Source: Pelobates cultripes (lineage: Eukaryota > Chordata > Amphibia > Anura > Pelobatidae). Taken from it: DNA of 64,000 bases. The notes beneath the pieces are model-generated. The model searched no databases and was not told where the DNA came from. It worked only from the letters and a program-made list of their open reading frames with translations. The translations under genes and the position numbers were made by a program. The stretch is from contig OW240915.1 of the NCBI GenBank assembly GCA_933207985.1, positions 267,865,089 to 267,929,088 on the forward strand, in the 5' to 3' direction. Positions 44,293 through 57,223 of this stretch are shown here, in pieces; position 1 is the first letter of the stretch, and each line of letters begins with the position of its first letter.

Positions 44293-44529
44293 TTTTGATC
44301 ATCCTCTAAACTTAAAATAAGGTACAGAGGGTGAAAAGGCAAAAGAGAAAGGGGGAGAGGAAAGGAAATAGAAGGAATAGGGAAAAAAATGATAGAAAAT
44401 TAATTAAGAAGGATTTTTTTTTCACTAAAGCACAATTTATTAAAACTTTTTTTGGATCTAAATGATCCAACTGTAAATAACGAAAAAAGGGTATGTTTGA
44501 TAACAATATTCATACTTGATAGGTGAATT

Positions 44530-45370
44530 ATTTTGGATAATAATTATAAATAATACAGATAATATATATATCATAATTGGTTATATTTGATGGGTCATTA
44601 TTATCATAGTATTTGTGAACAATAGATGGGTGTTCTTATACACAATTTATTTACAAAGGTATCACAATTAGTTGATAAGCACTTCTTTACTACCCAAAAA
44701 GAAAGAAAGTTAATAATAAATGAGTATCTGTTTGTGCCATGCAATGTGGTTTAAATTTTATTATCAAATCTATTTCAGTTTATACTGGAAGACTGCTAAA
44801 AAAAAAATTCAGATCTCTATGATCTTAATGTACATTATATGTAAAATCCTACTCCTTCTCGGCTGAATATCTATATTTGTTAGCTCAACATTCTAAAAAT
44901 TTTTTAAATCTATGAAAATGTATATATCATAATTGATTATACTTGATGGGTTATTAAAATCATTGTATTTGTGAATAATAGATAGGCGTCCTTATCCACA
45001 ATTTATTCACAAAGGTGTCATAATAGTTGATAAGCACTTTTTCACTAGTAAAAAAGAACGTTAATATATAAATGAGTATTTGTTGGGATTCTTTATCATG
45101 TTGTTTAAAAATTACTATTAAACCTATTTTGGTTTATATTAGAAGACTGTTAAAATCTTTTTAGATTTTAATGATCTTAATGTACATTACATGTAAAATT
45201 CTATTTCTTCACGGCTCAACATCTATATTTGTCAGCTTAATAGTCTGAATCTTTTTAGATATATATGATCATAATGCACATTATATGTAAAAAAAAAAAA
45301 AAATTTTACGGTTTAACATCTATATCTGTCAGCTCAACATTTTGGATAAAAATAACGAACAATAGATAAA
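44530..45370. repeat. Tandem repeat, 357-bp period, inside the LINE
   Basis: TATATCATAATTGRTTATAY at about 44566 and 44922 starts two diverged copies that stay aligned through GTTGATAAGCACTT and GATCTTAATGTACATTA. A partial third unit (GATCATAATGCACATTA, 45268) and an older piece before the nested LINE (AAACGTCCTTCAGATAAAAT, 42687) extend the array. Confidence 0.8.
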
Positions 45371-45799
45371 TGTGGGGGTTTTTTCACTCTTTTTTGTGCT
45401 TATATAAAGATATAATTGACAATTGCTAAAATATTTGGATGTAGGATAAAAATAGGGGGCCAAATGTATTAATGTTTTTAGTTTGTTTTTTTATATTATT
45501 GATTTAACCTCTAAGGGACTGTGCTGCATCTATAGTCTGAATCTTTTAGTATGCGATTAACCTCTAAGGGACTGTGCTGCACCTCCTCCCTTTGGTTGCC
45601 ACACCTCTTTGTGTAGTTTTACTACATTGTTTTTGTATAGCTCAATGAGCTCTTACGGATTTAATAGAACTTTGTTCTTGGGTAATTGTTTATTCTATGT
45701 TTGTATGAGACCACTTTTTGGTCCCACACTCGGGGGTGTTTATTGTATAGTTTTTTGTCAGAGCAGGAGAGTTTCAAATAAAACTGTTATATTATTTTT

Positions 45800-48700
45800 A
45801 TGTTAAAGTTCCTATCCTTAAATGTATAAGGTTTAAATACTAATTGCAAAAGAAACAGGTTGTATAATTCATTAATGGAACAAAAAATCCAAGTGGCCTT
45901 CATACAGGAAACCCACTGGCTTTGCGAATCTCAACAAAAATGGGGAGGTTCAAACTTTACAATGATATTATTCAGGCCTCTTTAGTAGATAAAAGAAAAA
46001 GAGGGGTAGCAATCATCTTTAAGAACGATTTAAAACTCAAAATCATCCACTTAGAACGAGATAGCGATGCCTGTTATATTATTTTGGCGTGTAATATAGA
46101 TAACAGGATATATACCTTGGTTAATGTGTACCTCCCTAACATAGACCCCATGGCTACATTCTCACGTATAATGGACAAAATATCCAAAATTATTAAGGGA
46201 TCATTAATAATCGCAGGTGATTTTAATTGTGTTGCCAATGTTAAACTTGACAAAACATATATTTCTCCTAATTCTCAAGACAAAAGAGCTTCCAAACAAG
46301 CCAAAAAGTTACAACATATCTCTAAATTATATAACATCTATGATGTTTGGAGAATATTTCATCCATTAGAGAGAGATTACTTTCATTTGTCTAGGTCTCA
46401 AATTACGTATTCCCAGATAGATTATTGTTTAACCAATGCTAATTCGATCCCCCTCTTTAAAAAAGTAACAATTAAGGAAAATCCCTGGTCCGATCATAGT
46501 TCTATTCTGATGGAAATAGGTCATAATCAATCACCGGGTAGAACCACATGGAAGTTGAATGATGCACTTATTAAAGATGTTAAGAATAGGGAGGATCTGA
46601 CAAAATTATTAACATGTTTTTGGGAAGAAAATCGTTCGGTGGATACTTCCCCAGCGATAAATTGGTGCACGCATAAATCCGTCATGAGAGGATATTTAAT
46701 TAAATTGGGTCATAGTAATAAAAAAAAAATGGGGGGACTTTGTCTGACTTGTATATTGAATTTTATAATCTTTCAACTCTAAACAAAAATCATTCTACCC
46801 CAGAATTAAAGTCTCGATTAAATAATATACAAAAGAGAATCAACCTTAAGGAGGAAGAAAAAAATCAGGATGAATATAAATAAATTAAGGCTCACTAATT
46901 ATTATACTGGTAATAGGGCTAATAAAAATCTTACAAAGAGATTACAAAATCAATATGCAAAAAATAGGGTGGACCATCTGGTAGATGGTCAAAAAATCTA
47001 CTCCACCCCAGAGCAAATTGGAAAAAAATTCAACAAATTTTATGAAGAATTATACAACTTGAAGTTGAATCCAAAAACTACCGACATTAGAGACTACCTA
47101 TCTAACATTTTGATTTCCAAATTGACTGATCAAGATTTGATAATGTTAAATAAAAAAGTCTCTCTAGAAGAATTTCAAATAGATAAATTACCCACAAATA
47201 AAAAAAGCCCTGACGGCTTCATAAATTTATATTATAAGTATATGAAGCTTTATTTGATAAAACCAGTAACGGAATTGTTCAATGAGATGGCGGAAAATAA
47301 ATCTATCCCCAAAGAACTTCTTTAATCTAATCTTATTCCTATACTAAAACAAAACAAGGATAGCTCAAATCCCTCAAATTATAGACCTATAGCATTGATC
47401 AATGTAGATATGAAGCTCCATTCCGCAATAATTGCTGAGAGAATTAAAATAAATTATAGCTAAAATAATTAATCCCGATCAAATTGGGTTTATCCCAGGA
47501 AGATTGGCCTCAAATAACGTTAGAAGACTACTAGACGTATTGGATAGGGCCCATAGACAAAAGATGCCCCTCCTGGCCCTGTTTTTGGACGTGGAGAAAG
47601 CGTTCGACAGGGTCGGGTGGGGTCATTTAGCAGAGCTCTTGACGGCTTTCGGCTTTAAGGGCTGGATACGCAATGCAATTTTGGCTTTGTATTCTACCCC
47701 TTCCACCAGAACAGTCGGACCCAATATGTCTGAAGGATGGTTCAACCTTCGAAATGGTACAAGGCAGGGGTGTCCTATATCTCCATTACTATATATTTTA
47801 TCACTTGAGCCTGTATATTAGAAAGAATCCTTTTATTAAGGGTGTTCCGATAAAAGATAGGGATTTAAAGATTTCTCTATATGATGATGATGCATTAATT
47901 ACTCTTTCCTCTCCAGAAGATTCTCTAGTACACTTAATGCAGGAGATTGATAACTATTCCAAGGTCTCAAATTTCAAGCTAAATATTGTGAAATCGACGG
48001 CCCTGCATATGAATATAGACAAACCAATTATAGAGAGGTTATCTCATATATATATAATTTTATTTGGACTAAAAACTAATTAAATTATTTAGGTTTAATT
48101 ATCCCTGCAGATGTTAATACTACAATGGAGAGGAATATATTAAATCTAATGAAAAATACAAACTTGAATTTAAAAAAATGGAAAAATTTGGAAACCTCTT
48201 GGTTGGGTAAAATAAATATTAATTCATATAAACTGCCAAAGTGGTCATATATTTTTTTTTCTATGATCCCGCTCAAAATTTCAAAATCTTGGCTGATAAT
48301 GATACAAACAAGTTTTTCAAAGTTCATTTGGAAAAATAAAACTCCCAGAATTAGTTAAAAAATCGTATCCAAAAAACTATCAAAGGGAGGCTTAAACTTT
48401 CCAAATATTATCTATAATTATTATGCCAATATGATTAGACATATACACCTATTACAAGATCCCTTGTTGACCCAAGAACCATGGTTTATTATAAAGTCTG
48501 AAGCCTCCCATATCTCGAATTTACAATATCTTATGTGGACTCCTGGTAGGAACAAAAGAAATATGTTTCAAATTAATTCTACTCTTTTAGCACAATCTTT
48601 AGAAGTCTGGGAGGAAATTAAAAAAACTTTGGGCTTTCAGCAATTAATACCTAGGTCGTGTAGACTTAAGATATTAGAGATAAATATTGATGACCTTCTT

Positions 48701-49535
48701 TTGATCCACTGGGCAGATACTGAAAAACTAAGGATTTCCGATCTTATGTTGGGCGATAATTTTATGCCTTTACAACAGATTGTTGATACTTTTCATATAC
48801 CATCTAGGGAAATTTTTACCTATCTCCGAATCAAAATTATATTGATAAGAATGTTATAAAAAGTTCTTCTCCACTTGCTATGCATTTAGAATATATTTTT
48901 AATTATAGGTCCCTAAACAAGGTCACTTCGGCCGCAAACTGTTTGGTAGATCTCCTAACTATTATTCCCCATAAACTCATCAAGACATGGGAAAAAGAGT
49001 TAGAAATCGAGATTTCTGAGGAGGACTGGTGTATTTTATTAACACATATTAGCAAACATATTCACTGTTTAAACTTGGTAAAATGCCATTTTAAACTTCT
49101 TTACAAATGGTATTTCACCCCAGTAAGAATAGCTAAAATGTATGAGAGCTACGATCCCACATGCTGGAGATGCGGTAGTTTTACAGGGTCATATATACAC
49201 ATTTGGTAGTCCTGCCCGGCAGTTCGTCCTCTAAGGTCTTGGGCCTTTCATGTTTTTAAAAAATTGTCTGATAGTAGACTAGAACAAAATCCGGCAACAG
49301 CACTTCTGCATTTAAATTGGAATTTTAAATCTCTAAAAGATTGTTCCATAGCCACCCACTGTTTAGTGGTTGTAAAAATCATAATTGCCAGAAACTGGAG
49401 ATCATCTATTCCGTTCCAAAAATCTCTCTTAATTAATCAAATTAGATTCCAGTTGGTAATGGAAAAAGGCTTAATACATAACATAGGTCTCCGTTCTAAA
49501 AAGAAAGAGAAAATATTTATTCCGAACTATTATTA
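45800..49535 (+). pseudogene. L1/Tx1 ORF2 (endonuclease-reverse transcriptase), broken
   Basis: The endonuclease part (45830-46700) includes VAFIQETHW, IIAGDFNCV and NPWSDHSSI, matching the catalytic motifs of the family. Reverse transcriptase motifs follow: NYRPIALI (47378), LDVEKAFDRVGW (47587), NGTRQGCPISPLLYI (47752) and the centre YDDDALITL (47880), where the first Asp replaces the usual Ala of YADD. The C-terminal zinc-knuckle-like PTCWRCGSFTGSYIHIW, then SCPAV, is at about 49158-49220. At least eight frameshifts or stops break it. It would have nicked DNA and reverse-transcribed the LINE RNA. Confidence 0.88.
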
Positions 49536-49782
49536 AAATTTTCCCAAATATACGGCTAATCTTTATTTCCAGACACAATTACTCTAGAGAATCTTTATAG
49601 GTTAGCCAATACAGTAATTAATAGGTGTGTGTATATATGTATTAGAGATAAACGGGGTGGTATAGACTTATAAATGATGGTAATGGAATATAAATCCTTG
49701 TAAGTTTGATGGATAATAAAGTTGGTACAACATAAAAGGAATGTTATCCTGCTCTGATAGGGTGTGGGTTTGTCTTGTTAAG

Positions 49783-50145
49783 TAAATGCCATCCGACTCT
49801 CCCCTAGTCTTGCATCTTTTAAGAAGTGCCTCAAAACCCATCTCTTTAGGAAAGCTTATGGCCTCCAAGACTAACCCCTACCTTACATACCCGTCTCTTG
49901 CCCTCTCCTAAAGGGCAGCCCACCTTATTTGATTGCACATTCCTGTCCTAATGTGTTTTACACCCCACCTCCTATAGAATGTAAGCTCGATTGAGCAGGG
50001 TCCTCTTCAACCTATTGTTCCTGTAAGTTTATTTGTAATTGTCCTATTTATAGTTAAATCCCCTTTCATAATATTGTAAAGTGCTACGGAATCTGTTGGC
50101 GCTATATAAATGGCAATAATAATAATAATAATAATAATAAATGTC
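49783..50145 (+). mobile_element. L2-type LINE 3' fragment with (AAT)n tail
   Basis: It encodes the end of ORF2 (RLSPSLASFKKCLKTHLFRK, then AYGLQD and a stop). The 3' end follows: TAGAATGTAAGCTCGATTGA, GTGCTACGGAATCTGTTGGC, GCTATATAAATGGC and AAT repeats at 50118-50143. It is inserted into the 3' region of the L1/Tx1 LINE, whose own tail resumes after it. Confidence 0.88.
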
Positions 50146-50310
50146 TTGTGTTGTCTATATCCAATATCATTGTCTCTTCGATATATTATAATTCTGCTGT
50201 ATTGATATTTCTTAATTATTTACATTGACACAATATATATAATGATTTTTTTTATTTGTTTGTTTATGAAAAAAACATCTTAATAAAGATTTATTGAAAA
50301 AAAACACACT

Positions 50311-53300
50311 GAAACATAGTTTCTTGCAAACAATCTACTCCTAATCTATTTCTAATAAAATAATCCTATTTTATGCATTACAACATTAACTCAAAATAAT
50401 GTGTTGTTGTGAAGGTAGTATATGGAGAATTTATTGTTCATCTATAGTATCTCAACCAATCCTTCTAAAATGTCTTTATTTTAAGTGATGTTGGCAATGC
50501 TTTGTAGATAATTTTAACTTTAATTTCCTACTTCCATAAAAGATGTAACATAATTTTAAACATAAAATCAAGCTATTTTATAGCCCTTAACGTTACTCAT
50601 TTTCTGACACATTATAGCTTTAATTAAAAGTTCATGAGTTAATTAAAATCTTGATCAATGAACTTATTTTGCATCAGTGTCATATTTGCTTGTGTTCTTT
50701 TTTTATTACCGTGCACTCCATTTTGACTTGACGTATATGTTAATGCTGCATTTAGATACACTTGTTTATTTGTTACAGAAATTTTTGAGCATATTCTGTT
50801 TGATGCAAAATATGTAGAACTAGTTTAGCCTCAATTTCATACATATATTCTAAAAAGAAAACTAAACATCGTGAAAGTGCTAAGCTTTCTACTGGGAGCA
50901 CATTTCCATGAAAAGTAAAGGTGTAGTTCTCAGGCCTCCAATTATCTCAAAAAGCTGGATTTACTCTCATGGATATAACTCTCATTTCCTTTTAGGATTT
51001 TCTTTGTTTTTGATGTTTAAGATGTGATGTGAGATGATGATCTGAGATAATTTACCCTGTAGCTTCACCATAAACCCAAAATGTTAGTATCTATTATTTT
51101 ACCAGGCTTACTTTGTACTAAAGAGTGAGTCGTGGTTGTTGCACAATCTGCTTGTAAAATATTGGCCAATTCTAAAGTTCTAAATTACATTTCAGTTGCA
51201 TAACTTAATAAGTCATCTAAAATGTCTTCATTACATCCCACCACTTGGCAACCCCACACACCCTTATAATTAAAGTGTCCTTCTTTGTAAATTTGCAATG
51301 TTCTGTGGTATGAGCAAGCTGGGTGAAAAGAAAGGTGAATTCAAAAAGAGAGTACCTAAATATCTGAAGAAACAAATGATATATGCTACAGATATGGGCA
51401 ACTTGTATCATCCCACTGTTGATGTATACAACACACTTGATCATCCTCATCCCTGTTTGCAGTAACTATAATAGCAGAGCAAGTAGAACTAGCATTTTAT
51501 CAAGCTATATTAATGGTGGAATTATCTGATACAATAAAATAAGTGTATATATGGTGAAAAAAACAATATAAGACAAAGTGCTACAATCACCAGCAATGTG
51601 GGTCACTCCACCTCACATAAATAAATGGTTAAAACAGTAAAGAATTGTAAAACAAAATTTTTCAATAAAAAGTATTAAGAAAAAAAAAAAGAATGGTGAG
51701 AGCACAGAGGAACAGTAATTACCCTTATAATATAAAACATATTCATGAGGCACTTAATATGGAAGCTGGCCACTTAATATTGAAGCTGGCTTTACCACGA
51801 CATAATCCATCCCAAAATAGGGAAAGTCTGCTTAAAATGCTGCAAGAGACTCTCCTCCAAAGTATGCTTTCCTGTGATCACTTCCAAAGGAGCACTTAGA
51901 GTAAAAGGGTGGGGTGCTCAATCCAAAATCAGGTCAAAGCTGACTGAGGGCAGTTGAAGCAGCAATGGAGGTCAGAATTATCTGATAGTTGACATACACA
52001 TAGGATTATATTAATTAATTTTTCCAGCACTGCAATTTTGTCCTTCTCTTTGATAAATCATTAGATCTTGCTATCTGGTGAATAGACCCTTTAGAAGTGC
52101 TAGTATATGTGACTAGATAGAATATAGCTACAAGAGGGAAATTAGATTGTAGAACTTTTAAATAATATGGATGGAATAAGTTAACCTGAATTAAGCTTCC
52201 AGATAATAAAAAGATGTGTCCAGCAATGCCGTCTCTACAAGTAGGCCGTGGGGAGGCAACCCGACATGCCCAATGTCTCTACCTGCATGTTTCTCCAGCA
52301 TTTAACTGCCATAACGTTCAATATGTTAGAAATGGGAGATCAAACAGTGTCTCCTGATCAGCCCATCCAAACTTTACTGCAAGAGAGTAGAGTGTTTCTT
52401 AATGCTCCAATGGCAGCGACAGTCTCAGGGCTTCTTTGTAGCCCAGCATGGAGTACAGTCTTAAGAGTGCCAGGAAGAGGAGAGATAGCATTTTATGCTC
52501 TTGATATTCTTGGTTCTATGATGAAAGCTGCAAGTACCATATGCAAGTGTATGTCTTGTTGTTTTTGTAGAAGTACGATACTGGAGCCCTCCTTATTTTT
52601 GTCTATCGAACTTTTGTGATCATCTACACATGATTCATAGATATGCCACTAAATAAAAAGTGTGCAAATAAGGTCTTTTTCCACGTGAGAAGAGCCAAAG
52701 TCAATGAATTAAGACTTTGTGGTTCCATCATATGGGATGAGTTCAAAGTGAGACACTAATTCCTGTTACATGTCTACAATAAAGTTTCTCAAACATCAAA
52801 TCCAGTCACCCTATGATTTTTTTTTAACTCAGTCTGAAGACACACAGCATTGCCTCCTCTTTTACATCACACCACAGAGACGAAGACCCGGGAATAGCAG
52901 ATGAGCATGCACCTTCTGTCCAATCAATGCTAGCAGCTGTTAGGAGAAAAAGTCAGTGAAACTGCATCTGTGATAATCCACGAACAAAAAGTGTTAAACA
53001 CAAAGAGGTGTTAAACAAAACTACTTGGATTACAAAAATAATAATATAAATAGTTAAAATTAAAATATAAACGTTAATAAAGTAAATGAAAAATACATAT
53101 TTTCAAATTGTATTATACCCTAAAAGTTATTTAGTTGTGTGTACGTCTACTCTGCACAAGAATTAGTCCATTACAAATACAGACATTAATATTTGTTTTT
53201 CCTATTTCCTCATTCATTCCAATTTAAACATATACGTCAATTTTATATTTTCAAGATATTATTTGTCAATACATGCTCTTCACTATCACTCCAATCGGAA

Positions 53301-55177
53301 TGACTATGCAATTTTGTTTCTATGATACTGTAAGTGCATTTTGCTGTTTTGTATGAAGTTGAATATATTTTGTTTTTGTTATTGATATGTATATCGTGAA
53401 TGCACAGCACTATTATCTATTACAGCATACAAAGTATTTGTAATCTAAATGTATCGTTTTCAATACTATGCTGTTATACTGTCAAATATATTATAATTAT
53501 ATATTATAAGTATAAATATACCGGTATTATAAGTTGTATATTTCTGTAATAATTCACAATATCATAATTAAAAAATAAAATGAAAAGATGTAAGGAAATG
53601 TTATATGCATTTCATTAAAACAATATATTGTTGTAACAGAACCCAATCTCATAAATGATCCACTTTTAAATTAGATATGCTTACTGTCTGAATTTTTACA
53701 TTATGCCAATAGAGCGGAACTATTTTTTAAACTAATTTAAAAAAAATAATAATAATTTTACCCAAAAGATAGAGGTCAAGATGTCTTACATAGGACTGAG
53801 TTGAGCTACCAATCTGCCTGTAGTCATATGGTTCCCATATTGCAGTGTTCACAGATGCCAACAAAATGTGAAATGTTTCTGGCTCATTTAGTTTCATTCT
53901 GTTAAATACGCCTTCATATGTACAAGGAAGACGTGAATATTTCTGTATTGTAGTGTCAAACAATGGAACGTGCCTGTGAATTTATTCAAATTATTTCTAA
54001 AGACAAAAATTAACGCTTTCATGCATTTAAAAACTAATTTTTTTTTATCTACTAAATCTCTCTGAAATACTGAAAACAGCAGTATTCAGTATTATACATA
54101 CTTTATCCATTACTCTGCTAATGCGGATGTCTGCCCTTGAGCATAGTAATTATATATGCTTAAGAAGTGAATAAAACTAAATTCATTTATTGTTTAAAAT
54201 GTTTTTTTTCAGACATTTTTAAGTAAAGTTTAGGTTTTCAATTCTATTGTTTTTATCGCAGCAAGTGAGTTTTCTAACAGACAATTACTTATTTTTTTTA
54301 AAATTTACTCTTTCAACTACATTCAATATACTCAAAAGATGTGCTTGAACGTCTTTAGTAAATGTATTGACAATGGTATTCGGAGTAGGAGAGGTCAACA
54401 AATGCAAAGTTTTTCTGCTCAGTTAAGTCTCAGCATGCAAATAACTAACTGCCAAACAGACACCATGACATGATTCTCTATAAATATAAACATGCGGTAA
54501 TATAACAGTAATGCACTGTTAGACATTTTGGAAAAGAAGACCTGACAATTCTGAAATAAATGCATTCGAAATGCGTTAACATGTATGTAACATATTACTA
54601 CAATAGTTTACATTGCATGCAGTAATTACCATTTTACTAGAATAACTCTTTTTAAAGTAGCCGAGTGCAAAAATCAACTTTATTCGCATGCAGAGCTGTT
54701 GAAAGCATCTATGAAAACATTTATATTTTAAATTAAACATTTATTTAAGTTATGTATTCATATATTCCTACAGTCTAGATTATTTGGCAAATTAGTCTAA
54801 TCTCATTTTTGAGATCAAGGGAAAATATAATATAGTAGATACTCAACTGAAGCAAATATAATATCCTCCAAATTATATTATCAGAGATATATAAAGTATG
54901 ACTACCCTTAGAGATGCTATCGCCCAAATAATTATACAGATTGTGTGCTACTCTGCAGAAATTATGTTGTTTGTAAGGAATACATATTAATATTAATAAC
55001 TGTACCGATTATCTATTGTTAACCCATGCGTTTATCCAAGTTCCTAGTATTGTTTATTACTGTTGGCTCACGGCACAAAATATTAATTTGATTTTGCAAT
55101 TTAGATTTCTTGAATTTTCAATAGTGGAGAGTCAAGAAATATAACCTTATACAAATGGTGGTACTGGTTGTTAGAGC
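50311..55177. other. Long AT-rich stretch, no gene recognised
   Basis: I see no transposon ends, RNA genes or domain-bearing frames. A 123-codon frame at 52248-52619 has no recognisable motif. AAAAATTTTTCAATAAAAAGTA near 51655 could be the end of an old retroelement. This is the longest apparently unique stretch in the window. Confidence 0.5.
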
Positions 55178-55185
55178 AAATAGAC

Positions 55186-55361
55186 CAGGGGTTCCCAACC
55201 CAGTCCTCAAGTACCCCCTACCAGTCCAGGATTTAGGGATTACTCTGTAGTGCCTAAAGTGTTTTTTTTTTCCTTTTACTAAAAACACCTTATACACAAC
55301 TGGGTAATCCCTAAATCCTGGACTGGTAGTGGCTTTTTTAAGACTGGGTTGGGAACCACTG
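55186..55361. mobile_element. 176-bp hAT-type MITE
   Basis: Termini CAGGGGTTCCCAACCCAGTC and, inverted, CAGTGGTTCCCAACCCAGTC. Inner arms (CCAGTCCAGGATTTAGGGAT) also pair. The flanks AAATAGAC (55178-55185) and AAATAGAT (55362-55369) form an 8-bp duplication with one difference. Confidence 0.93.
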
Positions 55362-55619
55362 AAATAGATGATCTATATAAAATTTGTAATATACATTCAA
55401 GTCTCTCCAAAACTCTGCGAAGTACTATATTTTTATCTCATAACATAGGGAAAGGAAAACTGGATCCAACAAGTGGTTGTTTTTAGGGGTAGGACAAAAG
55501 GAGACGTACAGAATGAAATGAAAGCCTGGTTGAGAAGGAAAAAACAGAGAGATAAAAAGGGGGAGCCATTTTCCCAGGTCAAGCAAAAAGGTTGGATCCA
55601 CAGATTCAGTTGTAATGCA

Positions 55620-55813
55620 GCATCAGTTAGGCAACCAAAAGTCGCCTAGCCACCTGGAAGTGTCTCTAGTGGCTTTCTGATTGATAGCCACTAGAAGCAG
55701 TCTTAGTCCTGCAATGTAATCATTATAAAGCAGGACTAAGGGGGACAGGGACATTGCACCCAGACCACTTCAATGAGCTGAAGAGGTCTGGGTGACTATA
55801 ATGTCCCTTTAAA
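55620..55813. mobile_element. MITE of the CACTATAG family, partial
   Basis: It contains CAGACCACTTCAATGAGCTG with the inverted AGAGGTCTGGGTGACTATAA, and ends ATGTCCCTTTAAAG. TAGTGGCTTTCTGATTGATA with the inverted partner AGCCACTAGAAG is the usual inner hairpin. The other terminus is not clear. Confidence 0.6.
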
Positions 55814-56036
55814 GACCAGGAGCCTTGAACCATGTCCTCTCAAGTCAGCATTAATAGCAGAGCTGCAGGAACAGTTTTAGAGGGTGTAAATCGCAGTGCT
55901 GTCCGAGGTCTTTCAGTGCCTGTTTGTAAAGCTGGACAGGAAAAGAAAATGATCACTTCCCATCTGCCCCTGTAGTAACCTCTCACACAGGAAATAAGTT
56001 GCTGAGAGCAGATATCTATAAGCGTAGTTGCGCTCA
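55814..56036. other. No gene recognised
   Basis: Unique flank left of the DIRS element. Confidence 0.4.
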
Positions 56037-56040
56037 AGGG

Positions 56041-56212
56041 AATTTTATGGCAAGACAGGAGGCTTCATATTTGCTTTACTTTCTTTACTGTAACTTCCAG
56101 CAGCAAAGAAACAGTTAACAGTAAGCAAAATTTTTTTAACCAATCAGAGTGTACAATAGAGTATGTCCAGTCATCAGGCTCCTCCCAGTTCCTTTTTCTT
56201 TGCTGCTAGCCT
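56041..56212 (+). repeat. DIRS left inverted terminal repeat
   Basis: AATTTTATGGCAAGACAGGA … GAAACAGTTAACAGTAAGC … CCAATCAGAGTGTACAATAG … CCCAGTTCC pairs with 61452-61618 in reverse complement over about 165 bp. Confidence 0.9.
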
Positions 56213-56701
56213 CCCAGGTGAGTCTATTCCAAGTACAGCACATATACAATTTTCATATATGTATATATTAACATGATTTAAATTCACTCTACTTCACATA
56301 CTATGCTTAGTAGTGTCATTATTTATTTAAATCAAACAAACTAACAGAACGTTTTCTCACACACAACTGTTCCTTTAAATTTTAAACCGCCGCCTGCTCC
56401 CTTCCATTATGGACAGAACCACGTCAGTAATCTGAGGTTTCACTGGATATTAACTACTTGTAGCTATAAGTCTCTTTTCTACATACTAATAGGTGCCTCT
56501 GATTACTCAGGCGGTACCTACATCCCCCCCGACCATCCCCCTACCGTCTCCATAGCGATGGGTCCGTCTTCCCGAGGCCATTTTCCCCTCCTTAATTGCG
56601 CAGGCTTTCTCCCGCGCTTTACCGCCAACATTCTGATCGTTGGTTGCAGCTTGTTCTCCGTTTCTTCAGCGGCTCTCCAGTGCCTTCTTCTGGTCGTTCA
56701 G

Positions 56702-56800
56702 GTAAGTACATCCAATACATGAAAATAAATATTTAAATTAAACACCACTCTGCTTGTGGATTGCTAATATTAAAGTGATCTTAATCTGTTTTTATTGCAG
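56702..56800 (+). other. Candidate 99-bp intron in the DIRS leader
   Basis: TTCAG|GTAAGTACA at 56697-56710 matches a strong 5' splice site. TTTTTATTGCAG|AC at 56789-56802 is a strong 3' splice site with a pyrimidine tract. It lies between the left terminal repeat and gag. Splicing is inferred only from these sites. Confidence 0.35.
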
Positions 56801-56831
56801 ACTATTTCTAGACACCTAAATCCTTGAATAA

Positions 56832-57055
56832 GAGGGTGACCCCATCTATACTAAATACTTTTGTCTCATTACTGAGGGTGACCCCCTCTATGCTATATCT
56901 TGTCTGCCTCATTACAGAGGGTGACCCCCTCTATATTATATCTTATCTGCCTCATTACAGAGGGTGACCCCCTCTCATAAATATATTAATTTGCCTCCAT
57001 CTACTGTCTACTGAGGGTGACCCCCTCATTACATTATTTCTATGGCATCTTAATC
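56832..57055 (+). repeat. DIRS leader tandem repeat, about 43-bp unit
   Basis: GAGGGTGACCCC recurs at 56832, 56874, 56917, 56960 and 57013. The units share CTATRYTATATCTT.TCTGCC and CTCATTACA. Confidence 0.9.
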
Positions 57056-57223
57056 TGTGGGTGACTCCACGCTCAATTAAAAAGATACAACGCTTTCGTT
57101 ACGTGCCAAAACATGTCCACCGCCTATTGAATTATTACTACATTTTATATAAATATATAAAAATAAAGTTTATTGTTCTCTACTTTTATATATTACTTGT
57201 GGTGACCCCACTTTACCACAATT

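Larger units (their letters stand above)
40585..50310 (+). mobile_element. L1/Tx1-clade LINE, near full length but decayed
   Basis: The order is a GC-containing 5' region (40585-41090), ORF1 relic (41561-42455), a long AT-rich spacer with tandem repeats, ORF2 relic (45800-49535) and a 3' region ending AATAAAGATTTATTGAAAAAAAA (50284-50306). Two insertions interrupt it: a deletion derivative of a related LINE at 42739-44292 and an L2 fragment at 49783-50145. Without them it is about 7.8 kb. Start and end are judged by eye. Confidence 0.8.

Noticed and set aside
52248..52619. 123-codon plus-strand frame in an otherwise unique region
   Set aside because: No recognisable motif, no splice sites or regulatory context that I could support; a translated database search would decide.
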